DNA from: Flammeovirga sp. EKP202
Lineage (GTDB): Bacteria; Bacteroidota; Bacteroidia; Cytophagales; Flammeovirgaceae
Reading direction: 5' to 3'
Length of the DNA: 36,715 nucleotides
Assembly (NCBI RefSeq): GCF_014534745.1
Contig: NZ_JACVVP010000070.1
Coordinates: forward strand, 1 to 36,715
The position numbers and the translations under genes are program-made. A model generated the notes under the pieces. That model had not been told where the DNA came from and made no database searches. It worked only from the letters and a program-made list of their open reading frames with translations. This document shows positions 26,444 through 34,750 of the stretch, piece by piece; positions within the stretch are counted from its first letter, which is position 1, and each line of letters starts with the position of its first letter.

Positions 26444-28072
26444 ATGAAAATTTATAAGAACTATCTATTAGTGTATTTTTTTGTTTTAGGTTTTCAGGTG
26501 AATGTATCTGGACAAATTCAACAAGAAAGCAAACAGAACTTTTCTCCAATCTATCAACTTCAAACGGCTAATTCTCTTCTGAACTCCAACCCTGATAGTG
26601 CACTCCAATTATTTCAGGATGCCATGAGATTTTTTGATGAGATGAATGATACTGTTAAGGTTGTGCAGTGCCATATCGGTATAGCGGACGTTTATAAAAA
26701 CAAAGGGCAGTACAGTCTCTCTTATGATCACTTGTGGGAGGGTTTATCACTTTCTAAGCAAAAAGAAGATCTACTATTGCAAAGTGAGATTAACGCTGAT
26801 ATCGGTGTCTTGTACAGTTTATTTGATAAATATGAGATGTCTATTGAGTATCTTCAAACCGCTTTAGCACAAGCTAAAACATTGGTAAAATTAAAAAAGG
26901 TTCAACCTGATTATACGATTTCTTTGTATTACTCAATGGCGGTACAATTCCGTAAAGCTAAAGAATTTTCAAAAGCATTGGTGTATTTGGACAGCTGTAG
27001 GGCAATAGGACTCAAACATGCCAAAAAACCTTTGAACAATACTGCTTATGTGGGTACTGAAAAAGGGATTGTATCTTTGTACCTTAATGATTTGAAACAA
27101 GCGGAGTATTATTTATTGGAAGCGGAACAGCATTTTGAGAAAAGGAACAATGCCTTTCTAGTGATTATATACAATTTTCTTGGAGATCTGTATGTGAAAA
27201 AAAAGAATAATAAGGAAGCAATTTCGGCCTATAAAAAGGCATTGAGATTGATGAAAATATTTCATGCCCATGAAGATTATAGGATAGATATTTTACAAAA
27301 CCTTTCCCTACTTTATGAACAGGGGCAACAGACACAACTCGCCTTAGAAAGTCTCAAGGAGGCTAATGCCATTTCTGATAGTTTATTTAATATCAAAAGC
27401 ATCTACAATAACCGTTTATTTCAAATCAAAGATAAGTATAGAGAAACATTACAGCTGAAAAATGTTCAATTGGTAAAACAAGAACGTATCATAGAAAAAA
27501 ATGCATTACTCAAAACTCGCTTGATCATTTTAATTGGTTTCTTATTATTTACGATTATTCTCAGTGCCTATCTTGTTCGATTTAGATCAAAAATCAAGAA
27601 GATGAGAATGGAAAAGTTGCAGTATGAATTACAAATGCAAACTGCCCGTGAGCGTTCTGAAGAAATCATGCAAATAAAAAGTAAAGAGTTAACAGCAAAT
27701 ACACTTCTCTTTATCGAAAAGGAACAAATTATAGCCGAGTTGATGAATGTAATCAGAGAAGAACTTCCTTCAAGTTATAATAAAATCAATAAAAAAGTTT
27801 CCCAGGGGAATGCAGATATGTGGGAGCGCTTTAATAAACTATTCATTGAAGTGAATCCTGATTTTTACAGAAGATTAAGAAAGAAAACTCCAGAACTTTC
27901 ACCAACTGAATTAAAACATTGTGCTCTGATCAAACTGAAGTTCAATACTAAAGAGATGGCACAATTACTTAATATTTCTATCAATAGTGTCCAGATTTCA
28001 AGGCACAGAATACGTAAGAAGATGGGGTTGGAGAGGAATGAAAACCTAAGTAATTACATTGGAGATTTTTAG
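26444..28072 (+). CDS. TPR-containing membrane regulator with LuxR-type HTH
   Basis: A 542-residue protein of a common Bacteroidota design. It has a signal peptide or N-terminal helix (1-24), periplasmic TPR repeats (about 30-320, e.g. YSLSYDHLWEGLSLSKQ and AISAYKKALRLMK), one membrane helix (about 354-376, LIILIGFLLFTIILSAYLV) and a coiled-coil linker. A C-terminal HTH (about 485-542) contains LSPTELKHCALIKLKFNTKEMAQ and SVQISRHRIRKKMG. Such proteins sense an envelope signal and act on DNA from the membrane. It is divergent from the large T9SS gene, so that gene is the obvious candidate target. Confidence 0.85.
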   Translation: MKIYKNYLLVYFFVLGFQVNVSGQIQQESKQNFSPIYQLQTANSLLNSNPDSALQLFQDAMRFFDEMNDTVKVVQCHIGIADVYKNKGQYSLSYDHLWEGLSLSKQKEDLLLQSEINADIGVLYSLFDKYEMSIEYLQTALAQAKTLVKLKKVQPDYTISLYYSMAVQFRKAKEFSKALVYLDSCRAIGLKHAKKPLNNTAYVGTEKGIVSLYLNDLKQAEYYLLEAEQHFEKRNNAFLVIIYNFLGDLYVKKKNNKEAISAYKKALRLMKIFHAHEDYRIDILQNLSLLYEQGQQTQLALESLKEANAISDSLFNIKSIYNNRLFQIKDKYRETLQLKNVQLVKQERIIEKNALLKTRLIILIGFLLFTIILSAYLVRFRSKIKKMRMEKLQYELQMQTARERSEEIMQIKSKELTANTLLFIEKEQIIAELMNVIREELPSSYNKINKKVSQGNADMWERFNKLFIEVNPDFYRRLRKKTPELSPTELKHCALIKLKFNTKEMAQLLNISINSVQISRHRIRKKMGLERNENLSNYIGDF

Positions 28073-28096
28073 TCTATACAACGTCAATAATGAAAA

Positions 28097-28130
28097 AGCA
28101 CAAGAGTAGTTGTTGTAATACTCTTGTGCT
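28097..28130. terminator. Terminator hairpin after the TPR regulator
   Basis: A perfect 12-bp stem AGCACAAGAGTA (28097-28108) with TACTCTTGTGCT (28119-28130) encloses a 10-base loop. It lies 24 bases after the regulator stop. The plus-strand T-tract is poor, but on the minus strand the stem is followed by TTTTT, so it can stop transcription from that side and from the repeat. Confidence 0.65.
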
Positions 28131-28171
28131 AGAAAAATAACGGTTGATATACTGTTTTCAGCAAACTTCAT

Positions 28172-28494
28172 CACTAGCTTATAACTTAAATTGTGGGCTA
28201 ATGTGGTTCGTGAGGTCGTTGCAATGCAACGACCCTACAGCATTGCATTTTAGAAGATGATTATAAAACCTTTGTCTTTGATATGTAATCAGACAATCAT
28301 TTAGTAGTATCTCCCTCGGCATTGAAGGGAAAAGCGTTAAGAATTTCATGAATTGAGCCGTTAAAAATGATTTTGCTGTTTGAGCGCAGCGAGTTTAAAA
28401 TCATTTAGGCGAGAGGAATGAAATCTTGAAAGTTGCTCCTATAAATGCTTGCAGAAAGGTCGATTAAAAATTGACGATAATCTAGTTTACAATG
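28172..28494 (+). repeat. Composite intergenic repeat, copy B
   Basis: It begins with a type-1 REP-like dyad (TAGC, CTTAA core, GCTAATG; 28172-28203). Next is a clean palindrome GGTCGTTGCA-A-TGCAACGACC (28214-28234), then the same middle as copy A, the 10-bp-arm hairpin (28365-28374 and 28397-28406) and the coding-like tail (to 28494). Compared with copy A it lacks about 50 bases before the palindrome and about 70 before the tail. It lies between the converging TPR regulator and DUF4272 genes. Confidence 0.8.
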
Positions 28495-28515
28495 TGCATT
28501 TGCTTATGCTAAAAA

Positions 28516-29256
28516 TCAAGTATCTGTAGATACATTATCCCAATTTTGATTGGCATATTGAATCAACCAATTAAAAGCATAATGCCATTCGTATACTACA
28601 CCTGAATCTAGATTAGCAGGAGCTTTTTCCCCTTTTACACGAGCATTGACACAAGCCCAATCGTAACGTAATATAAGGTCAGCTTGATCAAGGATCTCTT
28701 TTTTGCTTCTTAATTCAGCATCTTCTCTAAACTTCTTAGGGCCTTTTTTGACAATAATTCCTACATCATCGGCCACACTACATACATCGCTTGGATAAGA
28801 AAGTTGATCGATATACCCTACAGACCATAAAAGAACATGCATGCATTCGTACTTCCAATTAGCATTTACTTTTTGCTGTTCGGTAGGGTTGATGGCATTA
28901 AAATACATCAGCTCATTGTGCGTTAGCTTTTCCTCAACATTATACATTTGGTCAAGGTTTTTTAAATGAGCTTCCTCCAAGCCTTCACTTTTGAGGCCTA
29001 AGTACAATAAGGCAAAAATTCTGTCTACCACTTCCTCTTTCGTTCTTAAAGTAACGGCTTCGTCGGAATTGATAAATAAGGCTTTTTTGTTTTTGTAAAC
29101 AGGAATTCCCTTGGATTGACAAATGGCTTCCGATCGCTCTCTTCTCTGTTTTTGAGAAGGAGTAGGGGTGATATTTTCAACGGGCTTGCTGTTTTGTCCG
29201 AAGGTCATTTGAAGAGAGAGAATACTACTGAAAATTAATAATGTGATAGTTTTCAT
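28516..29256 (-). CDS. DUF4272 domain protein with signal peptide
   Basis: The preferred start is the ATG at 29256 (MKTITLLIFSSILSLQM), which opens a signal peptide ending near TFGQN. An upstream ATG at 29298 would add a polar stretch before it. The protein is then 246 residues. The DUF4272 pattern is visible: RSEAICQSKGIPVYKN, RTKEEVVDRIFALLYLGLK, WKYECMHVLLWSVGYID and a final VVYEWHYAFNWLI. Function is unknown. The family is mostly cytoplasmic, so the signal peptide suggests an exported variant. An AGGTTT/AAACCT dyad lies upstream at 29301-29313. Confidence 0.8.
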   Translation of the reverse strand: MKTITLLIFSSILSLQMTFGQNSKPVENITPTPSQKQRRERSEAICQSKGIPVYKNKKALFINSDEAVTLRTKEEVVDRIFALLYLGLKSEGLEEAHLKNLDQMYNVEEKLTHNELMYFNAINPTEQQKVNANWKYECMHVLLWSVGYIDQLSYPSDVCSVADDVGIIVKKGPKKFREDAELRSKKEILDQADLILRYDWACVNARVKGEKAPANLDSGVVYEWHYAFNWLIQYANQNWDNVSTDT

Positions 29257-29580
29257 AAAGTTTGTTTTGTTGGATCTGATTTCGACGTTGTATAGCAATT
29301 AGGTTTCAAACCTGTAATGAATAGATTGAAGTTAATGATTAATGCTGTAGTCAAAATCATTTGAGATCATTTTTAATTTCATCAGCAATCTACTATAAAA
29401 ATTCATTTTCCCAACAAGTTTACACGATGTTAGTTACAAAAGTCATCTTTGACTTTTTCATGTAAATGTCTAATCAAAAAGTGTAAATGATTGATTTGTG
29501 AATCTATGACCTTTGTAATGTGAGATTTAGAGAAAGAAAGGAATCTTACAGCACTACATAACTATTAAATCAATAAAAAT
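29257..29580. other. Divergent intergenic region with hairpin
   Basis: Two inverted repeats are seen: AGGTTT-C-AAACCT at 29301-29313 just upstream of the DUF4272 start, and an 8-bp hairpin AAAAGTCA (29438-29445) with TGACTTTT (29450-29457) running into a T-run, 123 bases before the MarC start. The hairpin could be an attenuator, the end of a short RNA or a regulator site. No gene is seen. Confidence 0.4.
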
Positions 29581-30171
29581 ATGGAAGTTTATTTTCAAGG
29601 TATATTAACTATTTTCTCATTGATCAATCCAGTGATATGTTCTCAGATCTTCGGCGGGATTGAGAGAGGGAAATCATACAAACATAAGTTGACAGATCTT
29701 ACAGAAACAATTTTTACTGTAGGTTTAATATTAGCAATATCCGCGTTTTTTGGAGCAAAATTGCTGAATATGTTAGAAATAAGTTTAGATGCTTTTCAAG
29801 TTGCAGGTGGATTAGTATTGGTTTCCATTGGTTTTGGAATGTTGAATAAAAAAGAAAATCAAAAAGAGGAAAACAATGAAAAAAGTTTAATGCCTTTGAT
29901 TCTTTTTGCTGCAAGTCCAGGTACTATTACAGGTGTTATTACATTATCCATTTCAGAAGCAGATAGTCACGTTCCTGTTGTAGCATTAATTTCAATTGCC
30001 GTAGTGTTGGTGATCACTTGGATCATTATTGCATTGCTTTCTAAAAAGAATAAAACCAAAGCTTCTAAGACAAGTCAAATCACGACCCGTTTTATGGGAC
30101 TAATCATCTTAGCAATGGGCGTTCAATTTATATTAACAGGTATAATGAGTTTTACAAATAGTTTTCATTAG
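29581..30171 (+). CDS. MarC family integral membrane protein
   Basis: A 196-residue protein with about six hydrophobic helices. Family features are LTIFSLINPVICSQIFG at the N-terminus, a paired AFFGAKLLNMLEISLDAFQVAGGLVLV segment, and MPLILFAASPGTIT, which corresponds to the MPLA-GPG-IT block of MarC (UPF0056) proteins. A charged cytoplasmic loop (KKENQKEENNEK) separates the halves. The length is normal for the family. MarC is not a drug exporter despite its old name, and its role is unsettled. A terminator follows at 30234-30264. Confidence 0.85.
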   Translation: MEVYFQGILTIFSLINPVICSQIFGGIERGKSYKHKLTDLTETIFTVGLILAISAFFGAKLLNMLEISLDAFQVAGGLVLVSIGFGMLNKKENQKEENNEKSLMPLILFAASPGTITGVITLSISEADSHVPVVALISIAVVLVITWIIIALLSKKNKTKASKTSQITTRFMGLIILAMGVQFILTGIMSFTNSFH

Positions 30172-30233
30172 TTATTAACGTACCAAACGGAAAAGTCTTG
30201 ATTGGTACGAAATTAAGTTTCGTAGTATTCTAA

Positions 30234-30264
30234 ATACCTCCGGTTTTGCTGGGGGTGTTTTTTT
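30234..30264 (+). terminator. Rho-independent terminator after marC-like gene
   Basis: ATACCTCC (30234-30241) pairs with GGGGGTGT (30251-30258), including two G-T pairs, around a 9-base loop, then seven Ts to 30264. A second small dyad, TACGAAA/TTTCGTA (30206-30224), lies just before it. Confidence 0.85.
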
Positions 30265-30315
30265 GATTTACTTTAGCTAATAGATCACATTAGCATTCAC
30301 TTTTTGAGGACTCAA

Positions 30316-31308
30316 ATGAAAGAAGACAGGCAACAATTTACATTTCATTATAAAGGGAATTTTTCAGTAGAAGATTTTTTAAAGTCACTAGCTGAAAAGT
30401 ATCAAGGAGATTATGTAGATAACACATTAAGCATAAATAATACTGCCTTCGACTTGAATGTTAAATTTTTGGAGTGGATTGAAGGAGTCAAGATCACTGT
30501 TAATTCTATCACATTTTATACCCCTGTAGACCTCCATTATCAAACTGATCAAAATGATGAAAATCTTTATTTTAGTTTTTATCCTCAGCTTCATTTCAAT
30601 AGGAAAAACTGGGAAGATAAATCCGAAATTCGAAATACAAATTCATCCATAGCCTTAATTGAGAAAAATATAGGGGAGGTTACTTTACAGTTTGAACCCC
30701 AAGAAAAAAGAGAATGGATTAGCATAGAAATTCCTTCCAATTATTTTAAAAATATCAAACATCATAATTCCCTCAAAATTGAAAAGTATCTCAATGAGAA
30801 GAATTATGCTTATGTAGAATTTATACCATTCGAAATTAGTAAATCACTTTATGAATTGATCCATTATCAAGGAGAAAAGGCATTAGCAGCAAGCTATCTG
30901 ACTTACCGACTGTTAGAACTCACTACCAGATTTTTATTTCTGATTGAACATAGGGTAGAGGTAGAAGAACATACCACAATGAACCCTGATGATATTCAAA
31001 GAATGATACAATTGGAAAATACACTGGTAAAGGATGCGAGTCAACTTCCATATATTCCTGAATTGTGTAAGAACTTTGGGATAAGTGAGAGTAAATTGCA
31101 AAAAGATTTCAAGCAAATGTTTGGTACTACAGTCTATAAATATTTTCAAAACTTTAGACTCGAGACCACCAAACAATTGATTCTTGAAACAAAGTATTCT
31201 ATGACTCAAATTGCTTTAGATTGTGGCTTTTCTTCATTAAAAAAATTCTCTACTGCTTTTAAAGAAAAATATGGATTAAGCCCAAGTGAGTTTAGGAAAA
31301 GTTATTAG
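30316..31308 (+). CDS. AraC-family transcriptional regulator
   Basis: The preferred start is the ATG at 30316 (MKEDRQQFTFHY), giving 330 residues; a TTG at 30304 would add four. The N-terminal 220 residues have no recognised ligand-binding fold. The C-terminal HTH_18 domain has both helix-turn-helix units: LCKNFGISESKLQKDFKQMF, then SMTQIALDCGFSSLKKFSTAF followed by the typical KYGLSPSEFRK. It points toward the convergent caspase gene and follows the MarC terminator, so it has its own promoter. Its target is unknown; the MarC gene is the nearest candidate. Confidence 0.9.
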   Translation: MKEDRQQFTFHYKGNFSVEDFLKSLAEKYQGDYVDNTLSINNTAFDLNVKFLEWIEGVKITVNSITFYTPVDLHYQTDQNDENLYFSFYPQLHFNRKNWEDKSEIRNTNSSIALIEKNIGEVTLQFEPQEKREWISIEIPSNYFKNIKHHNSLKIEKYLNEKNYAYVEFIPFEISKSLYELIHYQGEKALAASYLTYRLLELTTRFLFLIEHRVEVEEHTTMNPDDIQRMIQLENTLVKDASQLPYIPELCKNFGISESKLQKDFKQMFGTTVYKYFQNFRLETTKQLILETKYSMTQIALDCGFSSLKKFSTAFKEKYGLSPSEFRKSY

Positions 31309-31418
31309 CCGTCATAAAACAATGATAAGTACATCTTTATAGCTCTTTTAATCTTCAATTTTATTTTTGAGAATTGGCTTTGACTTTTAATATCCTTAGG
31401 CCCCAAAACGCTAATAGC

Positions 31419-33059
31419 CTAATTCACTTTTCTACACGCGATTTCATTACCATTTTTGCATGCTCTTTTAAACCATTCAATGGCTTTAGGGTAATCTTTT
31501 TTTACGCCGCGACCATCCTGATACAAATGTCCAATGGAACATTGAGCGTCAGCATTGTCTAATTCTGCAGCTTTCAAATACCATTCAAGAGCAGTTGAGT
31601 AGTTTTTTTTAACACCATCACCATGGTAATAAATATTGCCAATTTCATTTAACGCCTCATGATTTCCCGATTGAGCTGAAAGAATAAACCATTTTAATGC
31701 TTCTTTATGATCTTTGAGTGCTCCTCTACCGTAATAATGTATATTTCCAATACTAAATTGAGCATCAGAGTCCCCATTTTGGGCCGCTTTTAGATACCAT
31801 TCTAATGCCTTTTTGTAATCTTGAGTAACGCCTTGTCCATAATCATATAAGAAACCAATAGCATATTGGGCATCAGAATTTCCATATAATGCTGCTTTTG
31901 TATACCACTCCAATGCTTTTTTATAGTCTTGAGTGACACCTCGTCCATGATAATACAAATTACCGATACTAAAATTGGCATTTTCATTATTATTTTGGGC
32001 GGCTTTTAGATACCATTCCAATGCTTTTGCAAAATCTCGAGGTACCCCAGAACCTGCTTCATAGAAAAAGCCGATGCCATATTGAGCTTCAGGATCTCCT
32101 TCTGAAGCCACCTTTAAATAGATTTCAAACGTTTTTTTATATTCTCCTTTGTAGTAAAGGGAATCTGCAGTGGCCAATAATCTATCCATTTCCTTACTTC
32201 TATGATCTTTTCTTGACCCAAGAATAAACTCACTGGCGGGTGAGTTTTTGCCGAAAGAACCATATACTGCTTCAGAAGAATTATCCAATAAATTTTGATA
32301 GATATAGGATAATGTGATCGGAAATGAATCTTCTCGTTCTTTCTCAAGAATGTTTAAAAAGCGGTAACAAAAAGGGGAATGTTGGCCAGGTTTTCCATCA
32401 GAAACGGCTTCCAAGGCTCCAGAAGTCAAATATACCCTTGTATTTTTCTTGAGCTTATTTTTAGTAAATTCTTGAGGAGTTCTTTCAGCATAGGAACTAA
32501 AGCCTGATCTACTTTTTACGAGTTGATCATTAAATGCACCACCAAAGCAAACGTCTATAACAACGCCTACATGTTTTGACGGAAGAGCATTTAATATGTT
32601 ATTAAAAGTTCCATAACTTAAATATGAATTATGAAACAGATCTTCACTTGGAGCTTTAGAGTCTTTAAAAACAAGAAAACCATCATGAACATATTTATTT
32701 TCAAAATCTCCATGACCAGCTATATATAATAAAAAGCGATCTTCTTCTTGAAGGGTGTTGTGATAGTGAATAATCTTATCTTCAAAATCTCCTTTCTGAG
32801 GTGATAATAATAATTCACACTCAAAACCATATTTACTGTCAAGTACTGAAGCTACTTTTTTTGCATCAAATTCAGCATTATTGAGATTTTTCCAAGCTAC
32901 ATTATCGTATTTATTTCCACCAACAACTAAAGCATATTTTTTACTATTTTTAATTTTATCATCAGCTGAAACATTTACCACAAGCCCTCTACTATTTTGA
33001 GAAAAGGTGAATTTTGACAGCAGTAACAGAATAATAATTAATTGAAGTTTTATTGTCAT
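31419..33059 (-). CDS. Exported caspase-like (peptidase C14) protein with Sel1 repeats
   Basis: A signal peptide (1-21, LLLLSKFTFSQN) leads into a caspase/metacaspase-type p20 domain (about 40-260). The catalytic pair is intact: His116 in LYIAGHGDF and Cys171 in VIDVCFGG. LVVGGNKYDN at the start and LNNAEFDAKKVASVL are typical of the family. A TPR-like helix pair follows, then six Sel1 repeats of 36 residues (about 322-537), each with a GxGV turn and an ALEWYLKAA helix. The stop is convergent with the AraC gene. The target is unknown. It could be a periplasmic or surface protease that recognises partners through the repeats. Confidence 0.85.
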   Translation of the reverse strand: MTIKLQLIIILLLLSKFTFSQNSRGLVVNVSADDKIKNSKKYALVVGGNKYDNVAWKNLNNAEFDAKKVASVLDSKYGFECELLLSPQKGDFEDKIIHYHNTLQEEDRFLLYIAGHGDFENKYVHDGFLVFKDSKAPSEDLFHNSYLSYGTFNNILNALPSKHVGVVIDVCFGGAFNDQLVKSRSGFSSYAERTPQEFTKNKLKKNTRVYLTSGALEAVSDGKPGQHSPFCYRFLNILEKEREDSFPITLSYIYQNLLDNSSEAVYGSFGKNSPASEFILGSRKDHRSKEMDRLLATADSLYYKGEYKKTFEIYLKVASEGDPEAQYGIGFFYEAGSGVPRDFAKALEWYLKAAQNNNENANFSIGNLYYHGRGVTQDYKKALEWYTKAALYGNSDAQYAIGFLYDYGQGVTQDYKKALEWYLKAAQNGDSDAQFSIGNIHYYGRGALKDHKEALKWFILSAQSGNHEALNEIGNIYYHGDGVKKNYSTALEWYLKAAELDNADAQCSIGHLYQDGRGVKKDYPKAIEWFKRACKNGNEIACRKVN

Positions 33060-33164
33060 AGAACAGTTTGTTGTGAAGTCATTTAATCTTTAAACTATTA
33101 GGTAAAGTATTGTAGTTATTGAACATAAACATCAACTACATATTTACAGTAATTTACTATACGA

Positions 33165-33172
33165 CAAAGATA
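33165..33172 (-). promoter_or_regulatory. Promoter -7 box for the caspase-like gene
   Basis: On the minus strand this reads TATCTTTG, matching TAnnTTTG. It is about 105 bases upstream of the start at 33059. A -33 TTG is not found at the usual spacing. Confidence 0.35.
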
Positions 33173-33628
33173 TTATTAAATCAGAAAATTATTTAGAATA
33201 GCAGATATACTTTTAACCATTAATGATAATGAAATGAAGGAAGAGGATATGATTTTTCTAAAATGTGCAATTAGCTAACCCAATATTTTTCTACAGTGAA
33301 GCAAGTACTCTGATCAGTAACCCAAAAAATAAGACAGTTCGTTTAGATAACATAGTATATCATTACTTAAACTATTGCATGAAGAGAGCCTCAATTTATC
33401 ATCAATTCTTTTTCAGACAATTCCCTGAAACTGATAGGCCATTACTCAAAGTTCTTCTAAAGTTGTAAAGTGAGAGGCATTGCCATACAAGATACGAAAT
33501 CCCGTTATACTTCGATTCTTGTTGACTATAAATCATAAATAGATTTTAGAATCAGTAGACCGGTGCTCTCCAACCTTTTGATAACTATATATTACAACAT
33601 AGCTTGAGCTAGGAGAACTTATTTTAAT

Positions 33629-33690
33629 CACCTTATTTAATAATATACGATATGTATACATAATGCTTCAATATGTATACTTTAGGTGAT
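33629..33690. promoter_or_regulatory. Operator-like block before the SDR gene
   Basis: Two direct copies of ATATGTATAC (33651-33660 and 33672-33681) are spaced 21 bases apart, two helical turns. The first extends to a perfect 12-base palindrome, TATGTATACATA (33652-33663). TCACCT (33629-33634) and AGGTGA (33685-33690) enclose the pair in inverted orientation. The block ends 47 bases before the start codon, so a dimeric regulator site is likely. Confidence 0.5.
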
Positions 33691-33737
33691 TTTATCTCCA
33701 TTAAATTTGGATAAATCATTTATAAAACATTGATAAC

Positions 33738-34574
33738 ATGGAAAAAACAGTTTTAATAACGGGGTGTAGTTCAGGTTTTGGAAAACTAGCCGCCAAGAAA
33801 TTTCAGAGTGAAGGTTGGAATGTAATTGCAACTATGCGTTCTCCAGAGAAAGAGACAGAATTGAATAAACTTGATAACATATTTGTAACTGCTCTTGATG
33901 TTACAAGTAATGAAAGTGTAAAGAAAGCGGTAAGTGATGGATTAGACAAATTTGGTAAAATTGATGCATTGGTAAACAATGCTGGGTATGGTGGCCATTC
34001 TTTTTTAGAGCAATTTACTGAAGAACAAATCTATGCTATGTTTGAAACAAACGTTTTTGGTGTAATGCGTGTGTGTCGGGAAGTACTTCCACATATGCGT
34101 AAGCAGAAAAGTGGTAGTGTAATCAACATTACTTCAATGGCAGGTTATATGGGTTTAACACTCACATCAACTTATTCTGCTACAAAATGGGCAGTAGAGG
34201 GTTTAACTGAGTCAATGGCTATGGAGTATAAACCATTTGGTATTAATGTGAAAGCCATAGCACCGGGAGCATTTGGAACCAATTTCGTGGCTTCGAGCGA
34301 TAATAATTTTGAAGGTGGTGACGATGAAATTCAAACAGCATCTGCTAAAATAGGAGCTCACTTCATGACTGTAGTACAACAAATGCAAGAACAAAGTGGT
34401 CAAGTAGCAGACCCTCAAGAAGTAGCAGATAAAATATATGAGTGCGTAACTGAAGATATGCCTGTTCACAATATTGTTGGAGCTGATGCTGAAATGCTAA
34501 AAGGTATGATCGATTCCATGCCTCGTCAACAATTTATTGATACCCTCGATGAAATGTTATTACCAAAAGATTAA
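33738..34574 (+). CDS. Short-chain dehydrogenase/reductase (SDR)
   Basis: A 278-residue classical SDR. The cofactor loop TGCSSGFG lies at about 8-15, the structural NNAG motif at about 80-83, the catalytic Ser in NITSMAGYMG and the YSATK (YxxxK) motif at about 150-154. IKAIAPGAFGTNF-like sequence after the active site fits the family. Asp at the end of the second strand is not visible (TMRSPEK instead), which favours NADP(H) over NAD(H). The protein is cytoplasmic and the substrate is unknown. The operator-like block at 33629-33690 probably controls it and a terminator lies at 34623-34651. Confidence 0.9.
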   Translation: MEKTVLITGCSSGFGKLAAKKFQSEGWNVIATMRSPEKETELNKLDNIFVTALDVTSNESVKKAVSDGLDKFGKIDALVNNAGYGGHSFLEQFTEEQIYAMFETNVFGVMRVCREVLPHMRKQKSGSVINITSMAGYMGLTLTSTYSATKWAVEGLTESMAMEYKPFGINVKAIAPGAFGTNFVASSDNNFEGGDDEIQTASAKIGAHFMTVVQQMQEQSGQVADPQEVADKIYECVTEDMPVHNIVGADAEMLKGMIDSMPRQQFIDTLDEMLLPKD

Positions 34575-34622
34575 TATAGGGTATTAATAAAATAGTGAAC
34601 TAGTAAATATGTAACTGCTAAG

Positions 34623-34651
34623 ATGGTCTCAATTATTTGAGGCCATTTTTT
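34623..34651 (+). terminator. Rho-independent terminator after the SDR gene
   Basis: ATGGTCTCA (34623-34631) pairs with TGAGGCCAT (34638-34646), one G-T pair, around a 6-base loop and then six Ts. It separates the SDR gene from the Rhs fragment. Confidence 0.9.
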
Positions 34652-34750
34652 ATATATTTTGATGAGAATAGTAAAATTGTTTATTTAATAACACTTAGTT
34701 GTGCCAATGACAACCTAAAATACCATCAGACAAAATAATTTATCTAAACC

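Larger units (their letters stand above)
33060..33737. other. Divergent intergenic region (678 bases)
   Basis: It contains the promoter region of the caspase-like gene (a minus-strand TATCTTTG box at 33165-33172), and the operator-like block before the SDR gene (33629-33690). A 67-codon frame at 33265-33468 has a GTG start and no recognisable features, and I do not annotate it. A 19-base stretch at 33562-33580 on the minus strand resembles a tRNA D-arm but lacks the rest of a tRNA. Confidence 0.5.

Noticed and set aside
31396-31422. TTAGGC/GCCTAA inverted repeat at the end of the caspase-like gene
   Set aside because: The stem is only 6 bp, has a 15-base loop and includes the stop codon region, with no T-tract, so I did not call a terminator.
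33265-33468. 67-codon frame with GTG start
   Set aside because: No recognisable motif, no promoter and an AT-rich setting where such frames arise by chance.
33562-33580. Minus-strand stretch ggttggagagcaccggtct resembling a tRNA D-arm
   Set aside because: No acceptor stem, anticodon arm pairing or TTCRA loop is found in the flanks, so it is at most a remnant.
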